Below are positions 37,016 through 49,138 of a DNA stretch of 64,000 nt, piece by piece; the first letter of the stretch is position 1, and every line of letters begins with the position of its first letter. Origin of the DNA: Terfezia claveryi (taxonomy: Eukaryota > Ascomycota > Pezizomycetes > Pezizales > Pezizaceae). The notes under the pieces are model-generated. The model saw nothing but the letters and a program-made list of their open reading frames with translations. It searched no databases and was not told the origin of the DNA. Location: contig WHUX01000067.1 of the NCBI GenBank assembly GCA_015179025.1, forward strand, positions 207,035 to 271,034, written 5' to 3'. Position numbers and translations under genes: made by a program.

Positions 37016-38043
37016 GGGGGTCTCATAATTCTCATTTGAGAGCGAAGAATCCAGTGATGTGATGGAATTTATTCTGATATTTTTTGTGCATGTTGTTATT
37101 TGGGAGGGATTTGCGGGAGGAATGTAAGACATAAGACTCTGTAGGTACGGATAGATTGGCTGAATGCGGAATAATATAGGAATTGCTGGTACGCAAAGCA
37201 AATCGTACTGCAGAGCGCAACAAGGATAATAAAAGGTCTCTTTCGCGTCCCTAGACAAACTTCACCAGTTCTCCTCCTACCTATTCCAAGTACAAACCTG
37301 CTTTCGTGGTCCAAAATCTGTCTCCCCAACATTCACAGGGAACATACTTCCGTGGTACCAAACCTCGTTCCGAAGGTACCCCAAGAAGATAGAAATGCCT
37401 CATCCAAAGAAAGGTAAGGGAAAACAGAAGGCTGTGCCGAATCTTAAACATCCTGCTTCAACACATGACCTGCGAAAGGAGACAACGACAACAGACGGAG
37501 ATAATACGGGTCCGGGTGCATCCTCAAAGTTCAGCGCTGTGATTAAGTTTTCTTCTGGACCATCAGCAGTGCATCACACATCTAGAGAAACCCCGCCCGC
37601 AACACTGTCTGTTAGCGACCGCGAACCATCACCAGATGCACCAGCAAAGACACCAATGACACCAATGACACCCAGGAAACGAGTGGGAGGCTCGCTAACA
37701 AGGATACATATGGAAGCGGGTAAATCGAGTAAGCGTTTGGAAAGCAATCTCTCACAGTATGGAATAGGATCGCAAAAGTCTCGTACCACACCAAGAACAC
37801 CGGAAATAATTTGCACACCAAGTGTATTTACTTATCCAGTCCGAGTAAATTTATAAATTGCTGATTGGTTATTAGGGTGCTCGAAGGGAGGGATCCGCTG
37901 GCATGCCAGATGAATCCCCGATCGCGAGTTTGTTTTCAAGATGGAATGGTGTATCATCACCAATTGCATCCCTGGAATCACCGATGAGAAGAACTGGTGC
38001 GATGGAGGATGTTGTTGGTACCCCTTCCAAGACCAAGGTGGTG

Positions 38044-38722
38044 TGTAATGGAGAACGTTATCTCATTGCTTATATAATTGATTATATACTTTTGTATTTC
38101 CTATATTACTACTATGTTATGTAACTAAGCTCTAGGTTGAAGGACTAGCCTTCGACCACCTCCTATTGCTTTATAAGCGTCCATAATACGCGGAATTTGC
38201 CATGGGAAGTTCCATGGCACTTGCCATATGAAGACACCCTCATTATGGCCGCGTGACCTCTGTTTAAGGCGTGTGACTCATTACTATGGCCACATGACCA
38301 TCGTTTATGGCGTGTGACTCATTACTATGGCCACATGACCCCTTTTGTACAGCACATCACTTTCTGGTGTGCCACCCTTTATTGTATTTATTTCCTTAGT
38401 CATCAGATCTCAGAGGAGTATAAATAGGCCGCTGGATTCCCTCTGGAATTAAAAAGAAAGACAAGAAGCAACCAAGCAAGCCTTCAGAGCAAGCAAGCCT
38501 ATATTCCGATCAGATCAAGATCATATAGCTTAGATAGCACAAATCATATAAGATAGATTATACCAGTTAATTACTGTTCCCTTTGGGAACGTCCCACATA
38601 GTAATCTCCCTACCCTTCTGAGGTCTTACCTCAGCAGAACCGAAATACACAAACGTCCGTGCCTACGGATATAGATTGTATAAACGGTACCGAATGAATA
38701 CTGTCTAGTACCATTCATTACA
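38044..38722 (+). repeat. 5' LTR of Ty3-B
   Basis: 679 bp. It contains a TATA box TATAAATA at 38419-38426, the likely U3 promoter. It also has two copies of a roughly 41-bp unit with GTGTGACTCATTACTATGGC (about 38270-38340). Confidence 0.95.
38419..38426 (+). promoter_or_regulatory. TATA box in the Ty3-B 5' LTR
   Basis: TATAAATA within GAGGAGTATAAATAGGCC, conserved in the 3' LTR at 46699-46706 and in the mutated LTRs at 20812 and 59086. Confidence 0.6.
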
Positions 38723-39007
38723 TTTTTTTTAACTCACTTACCTAATCTTTACTCTTAAATCCAAGGCCTAATCAACCTTTGGATACCTTTATTACACTCA
38801 CGCAAGTGTATACAATTCGATACCTAAGTGCACATATAAAATCGATATCGTTATTCAACTAGCTAGCCAACAAAATATCCAACAAACGAGACATCAGACT
38901 CTCAACTGCAGTATATCAACAAAAGACTTAGAAGCAAGCTAAGCAGAGCTCTAACGGGCAGTGGTATCCCACATTTAACAATCCCACTCTCGTTCACAAC
39001 ACTTTTC

Positions 39008-39736
39008 CTAATAAGATCGACAACTCATCTTGCACTCTTGGCAACCACCATTACATCTGTACCTATAAATCCAGTACACCATTGAAAAACCGGCCCCCCA
39101 GGTCCCAGGAATAATTGGTCTAAACAACCAAGCGTTACAATCCCAAGGCTCAAATCTCGCTGCCTCCACTGCAGCCATTTCCTCCAGAAAAGAATTACCT
39201 CCATCAGAACCTTCCTTAGGCCCAGACATCTCTACCAATACCTCTGCGCCCCCAACGTCTACCTCAACACACCAATCAGAAAACGTGACACTCTTGCCGG
39301 AAGAACTAGAACTAGATTCTAGACCAGTAGACGAAGAAAAACCAGGACCATAAGAAATATCAGGATCCTGACATCCAGCCTCACCAGCCTCGTGAGCCAC
39401 CAAGCCAACAGAACCGTCAGTCGAACGGAGATCATAAGGATCATCAGCCACCACACCATCAGCACAGAAAGGTGCCAAAGAAGAAAAGTAACTCGACGAT
39501 CGTATCGCATAACCAGCTGCATTTGGTTGCGGACAGACGACGAAATCAGACATAATGGCGTCTGAACTTAGTAAGAAGACTAAGAGGTCGAGACGGTTAA
39601 CTATGTTACCCGAAGATATTAAGAAATTAGTAGAAGAAACTCCCAGAAAAACCAGATTTATAATTCCTAACACAGAAGAGGAAATAAATCTGCCTATCGA
39701 TATAGAAATAGGAGAACCAGGTGGAGCAGAAACCAA
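39008..39736 (-). CDS. Antisense open frame in the Ty3-B leader
   Basis: 242 codons on the minus strand across the untranslated leader and the first 180 bp of gag (including SSSSSSGKSVTFSDWCVEVDVGG). Pieces of the same frame remain open in other Ty3-B copies (58871-59090 on the inverted copy; 60219-60554 and 60576-60815) although those copies are RIP-damaged. No recognised domain, mostly Ser/Gly/Asp/Val. It may be an antisense gene as described for a few Ty3 elements, or only a by-product of composition. Confidence 0.3.
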   Translation of the reverse strand: MVSAPPGSPISISIGRFISSSVLGIINLVFLGVSSTNFLISSGNIVNRLDLLVFLLSSDAIMSDFVVCPQPNAAGYAIRSSSYFSSLAPFCADGVVADDPYDLRSTDGSVGLVAHEAGEAGCQDPDISYGPGFSSSTGLESSSSSSGKSVTFSDWCVEVDVGGAEVLVEMSGPKEGSDGGNSFLEEMAAVEAARFEPWDCNAWLFRPIIPGTWGAGFSMVYWIYRYRCNGGCQECKMSCRSY

Positions 39737-40843
39737 ACTATACTTTAGTATAGCTTTACCTCTCGCACCAGAAGAATTTTGGAATAGACATCTTCCAACA
39801 ATTGAGGAGATTTTGAAATATACTCACTCAATGGGACATGCCCAACAGTATCATCCTGATGATACTCGACTCTTAATGGAAGCCGTAGCAAAACACTACT
39901 TATGGCTAACACCTTACCCATTCAAAGAAGAAGACTTAGAAATGAATGCATTTTTAAGTAAAGAATTAAGGAAACCTGTTGTTCCACTTTTAAGGAAACC
40001 GAATTGGGTAATAAATAACTGGGAAGAAATAATGGCATTTATGATGAGTGGCACTCATCTAGAAGAATCAGCATATACCGCGGAGGATTTTTTCAATCCT
40101 AGCAAAGAACTTCCAGGAGCGTTCCTGAGAACACCAAAAGATCAATCGAAAGGCAAAGGTCAAGCACCTGAGACACCAGAAAGGAGGACTGGGTTAGCCA
40201 AAGAACCAGATGACAAAGACCAACCACCAGAAGATATAGAATTACCAGAAGACGATGATGATCTAGATATAGGACTAGACCAACAGCAGCAGAAAATACA
40301 AGGAGGAGGACGAGACCCCGATGATAGCGGAGATGATAGCTCGGACTCTGATAAGGCATCGTCAGTTGCAAGTCAAACTCTTAAAAGGAAACCCAAACGA
40401 GGAAAATCAGTTGAACACCAGCAATGGGAATCTACAACAGGAATGGTTACAACGGGTAACCATAAGCAACGAATGCTTTAAAAGGAATAAAGATTGATAT
40501 GCCAGAAAAATTAAGAGGAGAAGACAAAAAATGGCAAGACTCACAATATTTTGACTCTTGGGCCACAGCAATGCAACGTTGGTTTGTTCTCAAAAGAATA
40601 GATTTAGAAGGCACTTCAGCTCTGGAAATTGTTGGATTCAGAATGGAAGGGAGCGCGCTCACTACTTATAATCAATTCCTAAGAGAAAAAGGAAAGAATG
40701 CGACATTCTTTGGATTCATACTAGCGCTAAGGGATTTTCTGATACCCTCTACTAGTAAGGACATTTGTGGAAACGATGGAGACAGCCACACCATACAAGG
40801 ACGGACGTCACATGGGAATCAAACAGTTTGCCAACTGGCTTAC
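39555..40843 (+). pseudogene. Ty3-B gag, first part
   Basis: 39555-40481 (308 codons) starts MASELSKKTKRSRRLTMLPE and ends just after a Gln/Asp-rich stretch. A further capsid piece lies at 40499-40846 in another frame (WATAMQRWFVLKRIDLEGTS). From about 40767 the frame of the long pol reading continues capsid (EVKRRKFLNHLPPYMSATLI). So gag is now spread over three frames; small shifts near 40481 and 40800 explain it. The same N-terminus is present in the mutated copies at 58013 and 60682. Confidence 0.75.
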
Positions 40844-43800
40844 TGAAATGCAAATCAAATTGATTGACAAGGATGGCAAACAATCAATATCGCAGGAAGT
40901 AAAAAGAAGAAAGTTTCTTAATCACCTGCCGCCATACATGTCAGCTACATTAATTCCTTTAATTAAAGAAGAATGGTCATATGATCAGCTCGTACATCAA
41001 GCAGAGTTATATGAAGCTTCCAAGAAGGATATTGCCCCACCATCCACAACAAATACATCCCAACGACAACACCCTCGGAATGAAAATCGAAGTCACGGTC
41101 CACGCAGGGACCAGAATCAACGACAAAAAACAGGATTTAATCCTAGCAGTAATCCCAACACCAAACCCAACACAGAGAATTGGAAGGACTCAGATTGGGA
41201 CACCATCACAAAAAAATTGGATCAGAAGACGAAGATGCAATTAATTAAAGACAAGAAATGTCTATGGTGTTGGAATCCTGGACACTCCTACAAGGACTGT
41301 AGGAAACGAAAAAATAAGGTACCCATGCATACAGCCGCACAAGATTTAGCTATGCCGATAGCCACCAAGGATAAAAACAACAAGGATAAAATCAAGGAAC
41401 GAACCTTGTCAAGACAGGTACCAGATTTTAGCAAGGTATTCGTTAAAGCTAACGAACACCCCACACTAGCTTTAATTGATCTCCAAACGAAGGGAGGAGA
41501 CTTAATCAATTCTCAATTTGTACACCTATACAAAATACCAACTAGAAGTATCGAGAAGAAATCATTAAGTACTGCAATTAAAGGCTCAAAAGGAACGATA
41601 GACAAAGCTTGTACTATCAAACTTGATTGGATAGGTTATGTAGAAGAACGAATGTTCTATGTAGCTCATTTGACTGGATGGGACATGATACTAGGAGAAC
41701 CTGCTCTCAGCAAAGTGCGAGCAATAATTCCTGCCCATCAGGAACCAGTTACTATCCAACCGGAAAACATTCCACGATTCCAGCTAAGTATATGGAAGGG
41801 ATCTAGAACCATGGCGAATGGTATAAGATCAGCGTATACACAGGTCAGCTGTAAATCAGTCACAGATTATAGTGAACCGGATAATTGGGAAAATATTAGT
41901 GACGCAGACGAAACCGATTCAGAAAGAGAACTCGTGATAGCTGTTTCTATGGTACAGAAACAATTCAACCCTGTAACGGAGTTTCCCTTATTATTTTCCA
42001 AGACAATTCCATGGGAATTACCACCACTAAGAAAAATTAATCACTCTATCAAACCAAAAGCAGGAGCTACTTGGATACCAAAATGGCGACCCTCAAGACA
42101 TCGATTTAGACAACAAATCCATGACAAATTAGTTGAAGAAGAAGCATCAGGTCGTATATATAGAGTAGAAAGTGACACAAATGCTGTAGTCATGTTCACT
42201 ATTCCTAAACGAGATAAACCGGAAGAAGCCCGACATGTCAATGACTGTCGAGACTGCAATTTAGCCGTCAAACCGGATCACACCCCATTGCCAGATATTA
42301 ATGAAGCAATTGAACTAGTAGCGGAGAATCCCATTTGGACTAAGGTCGACTTAGCCGATGGATTTTTTAATATCAGGAACGATGAAGAATCTGAGCAACA
42401 TTCTACCTTTTTATGTCACATGGGATATTACAGAAGTAGAGTTATGCAACAAGGGGATCGTAACGCACCTGCTACCATGGTTCGCGTTATGCATGAAATT
42501 TTTAAGGACATGGTCTATAAAAATTTAATCATCTATATTGATGATATTATTATATTCTCTAAAACGTATGAAGAACATGTAGAATTATTGAAGAAAGTAC
42601 TTCAACGTCTACAGGATGAGAAATTTTATCTCAAAGAAAGCAAATGCCAGTTCTTTACTCCAAGATTGGAAATCTTAGGACACGTTTTGATATTAGATGG
42701 ATTAGACGTAGACCCGAAGAAGAGGACTACTATATTAACATTTCCAACTCCTACAAGGAAAAAGGATCTTAGAGGATTCCTTGGAATCATTAATTATCTC
42801 AGCAGATTTATTCCTGACTTGGCATCGTATGCAAGCACCCTGTCAGAACTGCAAGGAGAAACAAAGAAATGGGAATGGACAGATACTCATAACGCAGCGT
42901 TTGAAAAACTCAAGGAACTCATGAATTCCCCACATGTTTTAAAACCCTGGAATAATGAATCTACTGAACCCAAATATTTAGTCTGTGATGCTAGTGATGT
43001 AGGACTAGGATCTTGGATAGGTCAAGGACCGTTAACGCACATCAGACCATCATGCTTCCACTCTAGAAAATTTAATCCAGCACAACTCAATTATCCTACC
43101 TTTCAAAAGGAATTATTAGCGATTATTGACTCATTAAAATTTTTTGAAGCACCATTAAGAGGTCACAAGTTCACTATCCTTACCGACCACAAACCGTTAG
43201 TAACCTTCCATACTCAAACGCCTGCAAGTCAAAAATTGAGGTGATGGCAAGATTACCTAATGGAATTTGATACAGACATACAGCATACCGCAGGAAAGGA
43301 AAATTTGATAGCAGACGCCCTATCAAGAAAGCATAAATACTTGGACACTCCCACTACCGAGGACGATTATATTTCCAACTGCATTGATCCTCCTAACCAC
43401 ACCTACAACCGCAACATCTCTACCAACGCTTTAAGAACTTTCCACTCACCAGAAACCTCTACTCAGAACAATATGGTTTCTCGCGGAGCTATCAATTTCA
43501 AGCATGTCGACTGCGACTTCAACAAATGCCGTGGAAGAGCCGAAGAACTTGGACACCATATCTTCTGTCCATACTTCGAGGGCATACAGGATGAAGAAAG
43601 CGAATATGACATGATGAAGGAAGAAGAGTCCTCAGACGACGAGACTCTATCTACTATACCAGAAGAAGTTTTCAGCGGGTATGATCGTGTACCCAATATA
43701 AACAAGAACAAACCCTTAACAGTTCTTGGACTAAGATATAGGCCTCCATCTTCTGAAAACGCACAACAAAATACCCTCGCTCCTGAAGAAGCGAAAGAAA

Positions 43801-46135
43801 TTGCTATCGACGTGGCTCATAGCAATTGGCAACAACACAAAAGGATGCACTGGTCCTTTTGCCATGATTTTTACTGTCCAGTTCATGGCAGCTCCCACGC
43901 CATGAACAACCGCATGTTCACCGTCAAACATGTGCAATTTGCAACCACCACGGACATGGCAGTCTGAACTGTGACCTGACAGCCTCAGTTCTTAAGAAGG
44001 AGAAGGAATTCCTTATGACTTGTATTGCGCATATCTAGCCGCAAATGAGCCTAAAAGGAACTAGCACCAGTACAACAAACGCCAGCTTATCCACCTCCAC
44101 CAGCTCTCAGCTGTGAAGAAGCTATCCAGGAAATCGGAGAATGGGCAAAAAGATGGATTGCCAACAAGCCGACACAGCCCACTCTCTAACCCAGCATTCA
44201 GTTCAGTAACTTTACCGAACAGATACCAACCGACAAATGGAATAGGAGATCATGAATACTCCTGTCCCCCACAACAACCATGGAATGCACCTCAACAACT
44301 AGCTGCAACCGCTAGCAGCAGTAACGCAATTCCAATCAACACCGCCGCCGTCACCACTCGTTCTAAAAAGCGAGTAGCCATTGATGAAGATCTACCCTCT
44401 TTTATTCAAGATACCAAGACCTCCAGACAGCGTTGTGATTTCTGTAAGTTCTCAGGATATAATGCTTCTACATGTAAGGAGAAGAAACCCACCATCAATG
44501 ACTTCAACACAAGGATCGAACCAACCCTCAACAAGCTCATTGAAGAGAAACACATCAGCGACGGATGGGTAGACGACAAGGACTACTTCATCACATACTG
44601 GCTTGACCAAGGAACAGGTATGAAAGCCGCATATCAATCATGCATGAGAGTATGTCCTATCTGGAAGAACTATTATGATACCTTTGTGAATCGTAAGGAT
44701 CATAGAAGAAAAGACGGATTTTTGTATGTCAAGAACTGACAAGGACAATGGAGACTAGTCTTGCCCTCTACCTTTAACATCGAAGGTAAGAACTATCTCG
44801 AATTGGTTATTAAAGATGCACATGAAGCAACCGCTCATGGTGGCTTTGAAAAAATGATGAAATATCTTACTGACCGATATGATTACCAGTCCTTTGCAGA
44901 ACCAACTAAGGACTATATCAGAAGTTGTGATACTTGTCAACGGACAAAGTATTCCAACAAGGCGCCACTTGGACTCGTAACCCTATTACATGTACCAAGT
45001 AGGCTATGGACTGACATATCGATGGATTTTCTTAAAGTAGCACCTGTGTTTACTAAGTGTTTAATTTTGTACCCGAATATTCCTGTTGAAGAAGATCATG
45101 TAGTTTGTATTTCACGACTTTGGACGATTGTCGATAGACAATCAGGATTCAAGTTTCTTATTCCTGTCTCAGATAATTTCACAGCAGAACAATGTACTGC
45201 TACCTTTGATACTCATGTAGTCCCGACTATGGATACCCTTTTTTATTGTTTTTGACCGTGATACTCTTTTTATGTCAACGCACTTTCAAGATTGGGCTAG
45301 GAATAAAGGAATCAAGTTGGAACCGTCCACCGCATATCATCCACATGCAGACGGACAATCGGAAATTGTGAACAAAGAAATTCTACAAGTAGCAAGAGCC
45401 TGTAAAATCGAAGGATTTGATTGGCTACAGAAATACCAGAGATACAGTTGAAACTTAACTCTAGGTATAATACCGCTAGACAGAATAGTCCCTTTTCCAC
45501 ACTATTTGGATTTAATGCACATCTTGGCATATCGATACTTCCATACCCCATTAATGCATATGTACCAGCGAATGAACGTCATGAGGTAACATCTAAAAAC
45601 CTATATGACGCCAAGAAGACTCAAGCATCTCAAGCGAACAAACGACTACCCAATATAGCCAAATTTTCAGTCGACAACAAGTTATGCTTTCCTCAGAAAA
45701 CATCAACCTATCGAATGTCTCACTCAAGCTCAAACCAAAATGGCTAGGCCCATTTCCCATTATTTCTAGTAATCGGAAACGTAATAACTATAGCCTAGAC
45801 CTATCCAGTCAACCTGACCTCCACCTCATATATAATACTTTTCATATTAGCAAACTCAAACCATACTACAAAAACGATCCCACCAGTTCCCTCACAGACA
45901 ATCTCAGGAACCAGACCAATTCAAGACGATCGTTATGAAGTTGAAAAGGTATTAGAATTCAGAACAGCTCTCGAACTGGAGAAAGACAATATAAGGTCAG
46001 ATGGCTAGGATACACTCCTAAATATGATTCCTGGGTAAACGCCAAGGATATCACCACCGAAATTCTTCAAGACTTCTGGACGACTGGAAGCATGGAAGAT
46101 ACATTCAAGAGACGTCGAAGGACTAAAGGAAAATA
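40767..46135 (+). pseudogene. Ty3-B gag-pol with extra zinc knuckles and chromodomain
   Basis: 40767-43244 is open for 825 codons: end of capsid, CCHC knuckle CLWCWNPGHSYKDC (about 41260), protease region, reverse transcriptase with IYIDDIIIFS (YxDD intact) and RNase H. A TGA at 43242 (one step from CGA, in LRRW) ends it. An unusual segment of about 1.4 kb follows, with cysteine-rich parts (see findings). The integrase zinc finger is at 44761-45255 (HEATAH ... CDTCQRTK) with the start of the catalytic core, then more integrase in shifted frames to 45938. A C-terminal chromodomain (QYKVRWLGYTPKYDSWV) lies near 45990-46040. Several shifts and stops make it non-autonomous now. Confidence 0.82.
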
Positions 46136-46324
46136 AGGACCACGAACCAGAGATGAGACCCGAGCTCTTATCCAACAAGAACGAGATAGAATCATGAGTC
46201 AAGGAAACACTAAGGATATTCATGTTAATGCTAATGTATTAACAATGCATCAAATCTTAGGACGTATGGAAACCAATATGGCAGAGGAAGGAAGTAAGGA
46301 TAGGAAATCCTTCTATGTGGGAAG

Positions 46325-47002
46325 TGTAATGGAGAACGTTATCTCATTGCTTATATAATTGATTATATACTTTTTATTTCCTATATTACTACTATGTTAT
46401 GTAACTAAGCTCTCGGTTGAAGGACTAGCCTTCGACCACCTCCTATTGCTTTATAAGCGTCCATAATACGCAGAATTTGCCATGGGAAGTTCCATGGCAC
46501 TTGCCATATGAAGACACCCTCATTATGGCCGCGTGACCTCTATTTAAGGCGTGTGACTCATTACTATGGCCACATGACCATCGTTTATGGCGTGTGACTT
46601 ATTACTATGGCCACATGACCTCTTTTGTACAGCGTACCACTTTCTAGTGTGCCACCCTTTATTGTATTTATTTCCTTAGTCATCAGATCTCAGAGGAGTA
46701 TAAATAGGCCACTGGATTACCTCTGGAATCAAAAAGAAAGACAAGAAGCAACCAAGCAAGCCTTCAGAGCAAGCAAGCCTATATTCCAATCAGATCAAGA
46801 TCATATAGCTTAGATAGCACAAATCATATAAGATAGATTACACCAGTTAATTACTGTTCCCTTCGGGAACGTCCCACATAGTAATCTCCCTACCCTTCTG
46901 AGGTCTTACCTCAGCAGAACTGAAATACACAAACGTCCGTGCCTACGGATATAGATTGTATAAACGGTACCGAATGAATACTGTCTAGTACCATTCATTA
47001 CA
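46325..47002 (+). repeat. 3' LTR of Ty3-B
   Basis: 678 bp, TGTAATGG...CATTACA, followed by TSD TGGTG. TATAAATA at 46699-46706. Confidence 0.95.
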
Positions 47003-48224
47003 TGGTGAAAGGTACCCCAAGCCAAAAGCAAAACCGATCAATCACGCAGTTCACAGGGTTTCTGCGAGATATGACAGAATCAGCCGGCAACAGAATAGAG
47101 CACATTACGCTGTTTGAGGAGCCATTCCCAGACCCTCAGCGTATGGAAGACATGCTCGATAAAGTCTGGCGAGAAACGGAAGTAGAATATCAGAAGGATC
47201 ATTCTCGGGTCAACAAGATTGATTCATATGTAAGTGACAGTATCGTATTTGTCTTTGAGTAGACACTGACGGAGAGTGGGTCATAGCTTCGGAGTGTGCA
47301 ATCGCGGACACGATCACACCTGGTATCGGAGGCAAAGAAGAACATTGCATTCTTGTATCAATTTGACCGGAATACATCGAAGCAATATATCCAGGACCAC
47401 ATCGGTCGGTTGTTAAAGCGAGATCAATTCACATGTGCTGAGAGTCTTCGCAAGGTATATGGAATAATCTGCTAGAGAACTTTCAGGGGCTGACTTGACA
47501 CGATACTCTAGAGTTGTGGTTATCGGTTTCGGGCGCAAGAAGCAATTGACCTTATCCATTATCAGTATTTCAATGGCAAGAAGAAACTCGGCAATATCGA
47601 CCCAAGTTTCATTATGCATATAAATAGTCCCTTCATCTGTTTTATCTTCACTGCCCTATACCATGCGCTTAGCGGCTGGGAAAGTGGGGAATGTGCAATT
47701 ACGTTTGAGTTTAGTTATGTCAATTGCAGTGGTATGTGATAGTCCGGCAGTAGACTAATCCGGATTGCTAACGTGTGGCAGATGTCTATAAAAGGCTGCT
47801 GAGTCAATGGCGTCAATACCCAACAAGCGTACAAGAAATGATTGTGAAGGTGACACAGTCCGAGATAGTAAAGAAGGGACAACAGAGTGGGAAAAAGGTT
47901 AGGTGGCAGTAGGATGCGGCATATGAGGTGGATGATGAGGAGGTAGCAGAGTTTGCGAGAAAACTTTCAGCAGATCTGAGGGAAGCGAGTGTTAGTTTGA
48001 CTCAAGGAGGAAGGTATCAGGAGGACCCTGGCAGTACGATGGAGGAGGAGATTTGGGGTAGCGAGGGGCCAACATATATAGAGGAGGAAGAGGATGACAG
48101 TGGAGAAGGAGAGAAGAATATTAGGGATGAAATAACGTCTGTAGAAGAGGACGAAGGGGAAAGTATGCAGTGTGCACAGAGGAGTACAAGGGGAATCGGG
48201 GGCTGGGAAGAAGAAGATGATTAG

Positions 48225-48699
48225 GGATGTGCTTAACCGACTTCTCGGGCAAGTAAGGCAAGGATATTGGAACAGGGTGGATATGTTGTTTTTATGACTT
48301 GGTTGTTTGTGTCTGGCTTTGGCAGGTTTCTGTAGCAACAGCTGGAGGACTTTAATGGATACTTAGATTCAGGGGAGATGTTTAGGGAAGGGGTTTGTTT
48401 AGGTTTTATATTCGTAAGAGTGTATAGCATTTGGGGTCAACAGAGGGGATGATGGGATATTGGTATTGGGATGTTAGATTAATACAAGAGGATCGTTCAG
48501 AGGGCAGCATAGGGACAATAAGAGATTGGGAACATACGGAAAGTGGGGGCCGGAATGAATTTGAATATACATTGCAAGAAGTGGATCTGGAATATAACGT
48601 GAAAGAGCCTGGAACTGCGGGCGGCCAGAATGTGGAATACTATCCGTGGACAGGGAAAGCGAAAGATCATTTAGAACTCCAAGAATCCAGAACTGGATC
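48225..48699. other. T1 sequence downstream of gene B
   Basis: Probably the 3' UTR and spacer of gene B. The small frame at 48431-48703 has no recognised similarity. Confidence 0.45.
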
Positions 48700-49138
48700 C
48701 TAATCTAAACGTATGGCGCCGGACGCCAGGGGATCCAACAGCATGGCGCCGGAACGCCAGGGATCCAACACCAGGGCGCCGGGACGCCAGGATCCAACGC
48801 CATGGCGCCGGGACGCTAGGGATCCAACACCATGGCGCCGGGACGACATGGTACAACAGGATTGCGTCCAGACGCCATGGGTCCAACGGTATGGCGTCCG
48901 GACGTCATATGTCTGAATGTTAGCATCAGGACGCCATAGGTCTGGATGATGCAGTCCGGAGACACCGGATGTATACGGCTGGCGTCGAGAGACAGAGCGG
49001 GCGTCCGGACGTCAAGGGTCCGGACGATGGCACCTGGGAGCCAGGGATCGAGACCATGGCTTTCTAGATTGTCAGTTTGCCAATTGAGGCACCTGCGGCG
49101 CTAGAGACACAAATGACAAACTAGATTCTTTCTTGATG
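48700..49138. repeat. Right subterminal repeats and terminus of T1
   Basis: About ten units of 25-30 bp built on GGCGCCGGGACGCCAGGGAT and, nearer the end, GGCGTCCGGACGTCA (48713-49010). Each unit has a short palindrome (GGCGCC, GGCGTCCGGACGTC). They match in type the GGCGTCCTGACGCC motifs at the left end. The last 25 bp carry CTAGTTTGTC-like sequence (reverse strand) shared with T3. Confidence 0.8.

Larger units (their letters stand above)
38044..47002 (+). mobile_element. Ty3-type retrotransposon Ty3-B inserted in gene B of T1
   Basis: LTRs 38044-38722 (679 bp) and 46325-47002 (678 bp), both TGTAATGG...CATTACA, flanked by TGGTG at 38039-38043 and 47003-47007. Total 8959 bp. By eye the LTRs differ by about 17 substitutions, mostly transitions, and one indel (about 2-3 percent), fewer than the Ty3-A LTRs, as expected for the innermost insertion. 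The body carries gag and pol with a chromodomain, but has frameshifts and stops. After the left LTR comes a T-run and no obvious tRNA-like primer site. Confidence 0.95.
37395..48224 (+). pseudogene. Cargo gene B of T1: DUF6532-like protein, split by Ty3-B
   Basis: With Ty3-B and one TGGTG removed, the exons are 37395-37844, 37876-38043 joined to 47008-47229, 47287-47454, 47512-47731 and 47782-48224. All phases agree, giving 557 codons, with introns of 31-57 nt. The N-terminus is basic (MPHPKKGKGKQKAV) and Ser/Thr/Pro rich. The core reads LRSVQSRTRSHLVSEAKKN, IGRLLKRDQFTCAESLRK, then HYQYFNGKKKLGNIDPSF and FTALYHALSGWESGECAITF. The C-terminus is acidic (EEEEDDSGEGEKN). The layout resembles fungal DUF6532 proteins as I remember them; their function is unknown. 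One TAG at 47910-47912 breaks the frame, and Ty3-B sits in exon 2. The first intron of 31 nt is unusually short. Confidence 0.65.
29977..49138. mobile_element. Cargo-carrying DNA transposon T1 (about 10.2 kb, split by Ty3-B)
   Basis: Left end CATCAGCAAGAAAAAATTGG at 29977. The right end ...CTTGATG at 49138 reads CATCAAGAAAGAATC on the other strand. The flanks share AA (29975-29976, 49139-49140), and deleting T1 plus one AA rejoins the Ty3-A reverse transcriptase in frame with normal motif spacing. Content: left subterminal repeats, transposase (30507-33778, -), gene A (34710-36817, +), gene B (37395-48224, +, split by Ty3-B), right subterminal repeats. Without Ty3-B and its TSD the length is 10,198 bp. 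It is the same module as T2 with diverged sequence. Confidence 0.85.
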
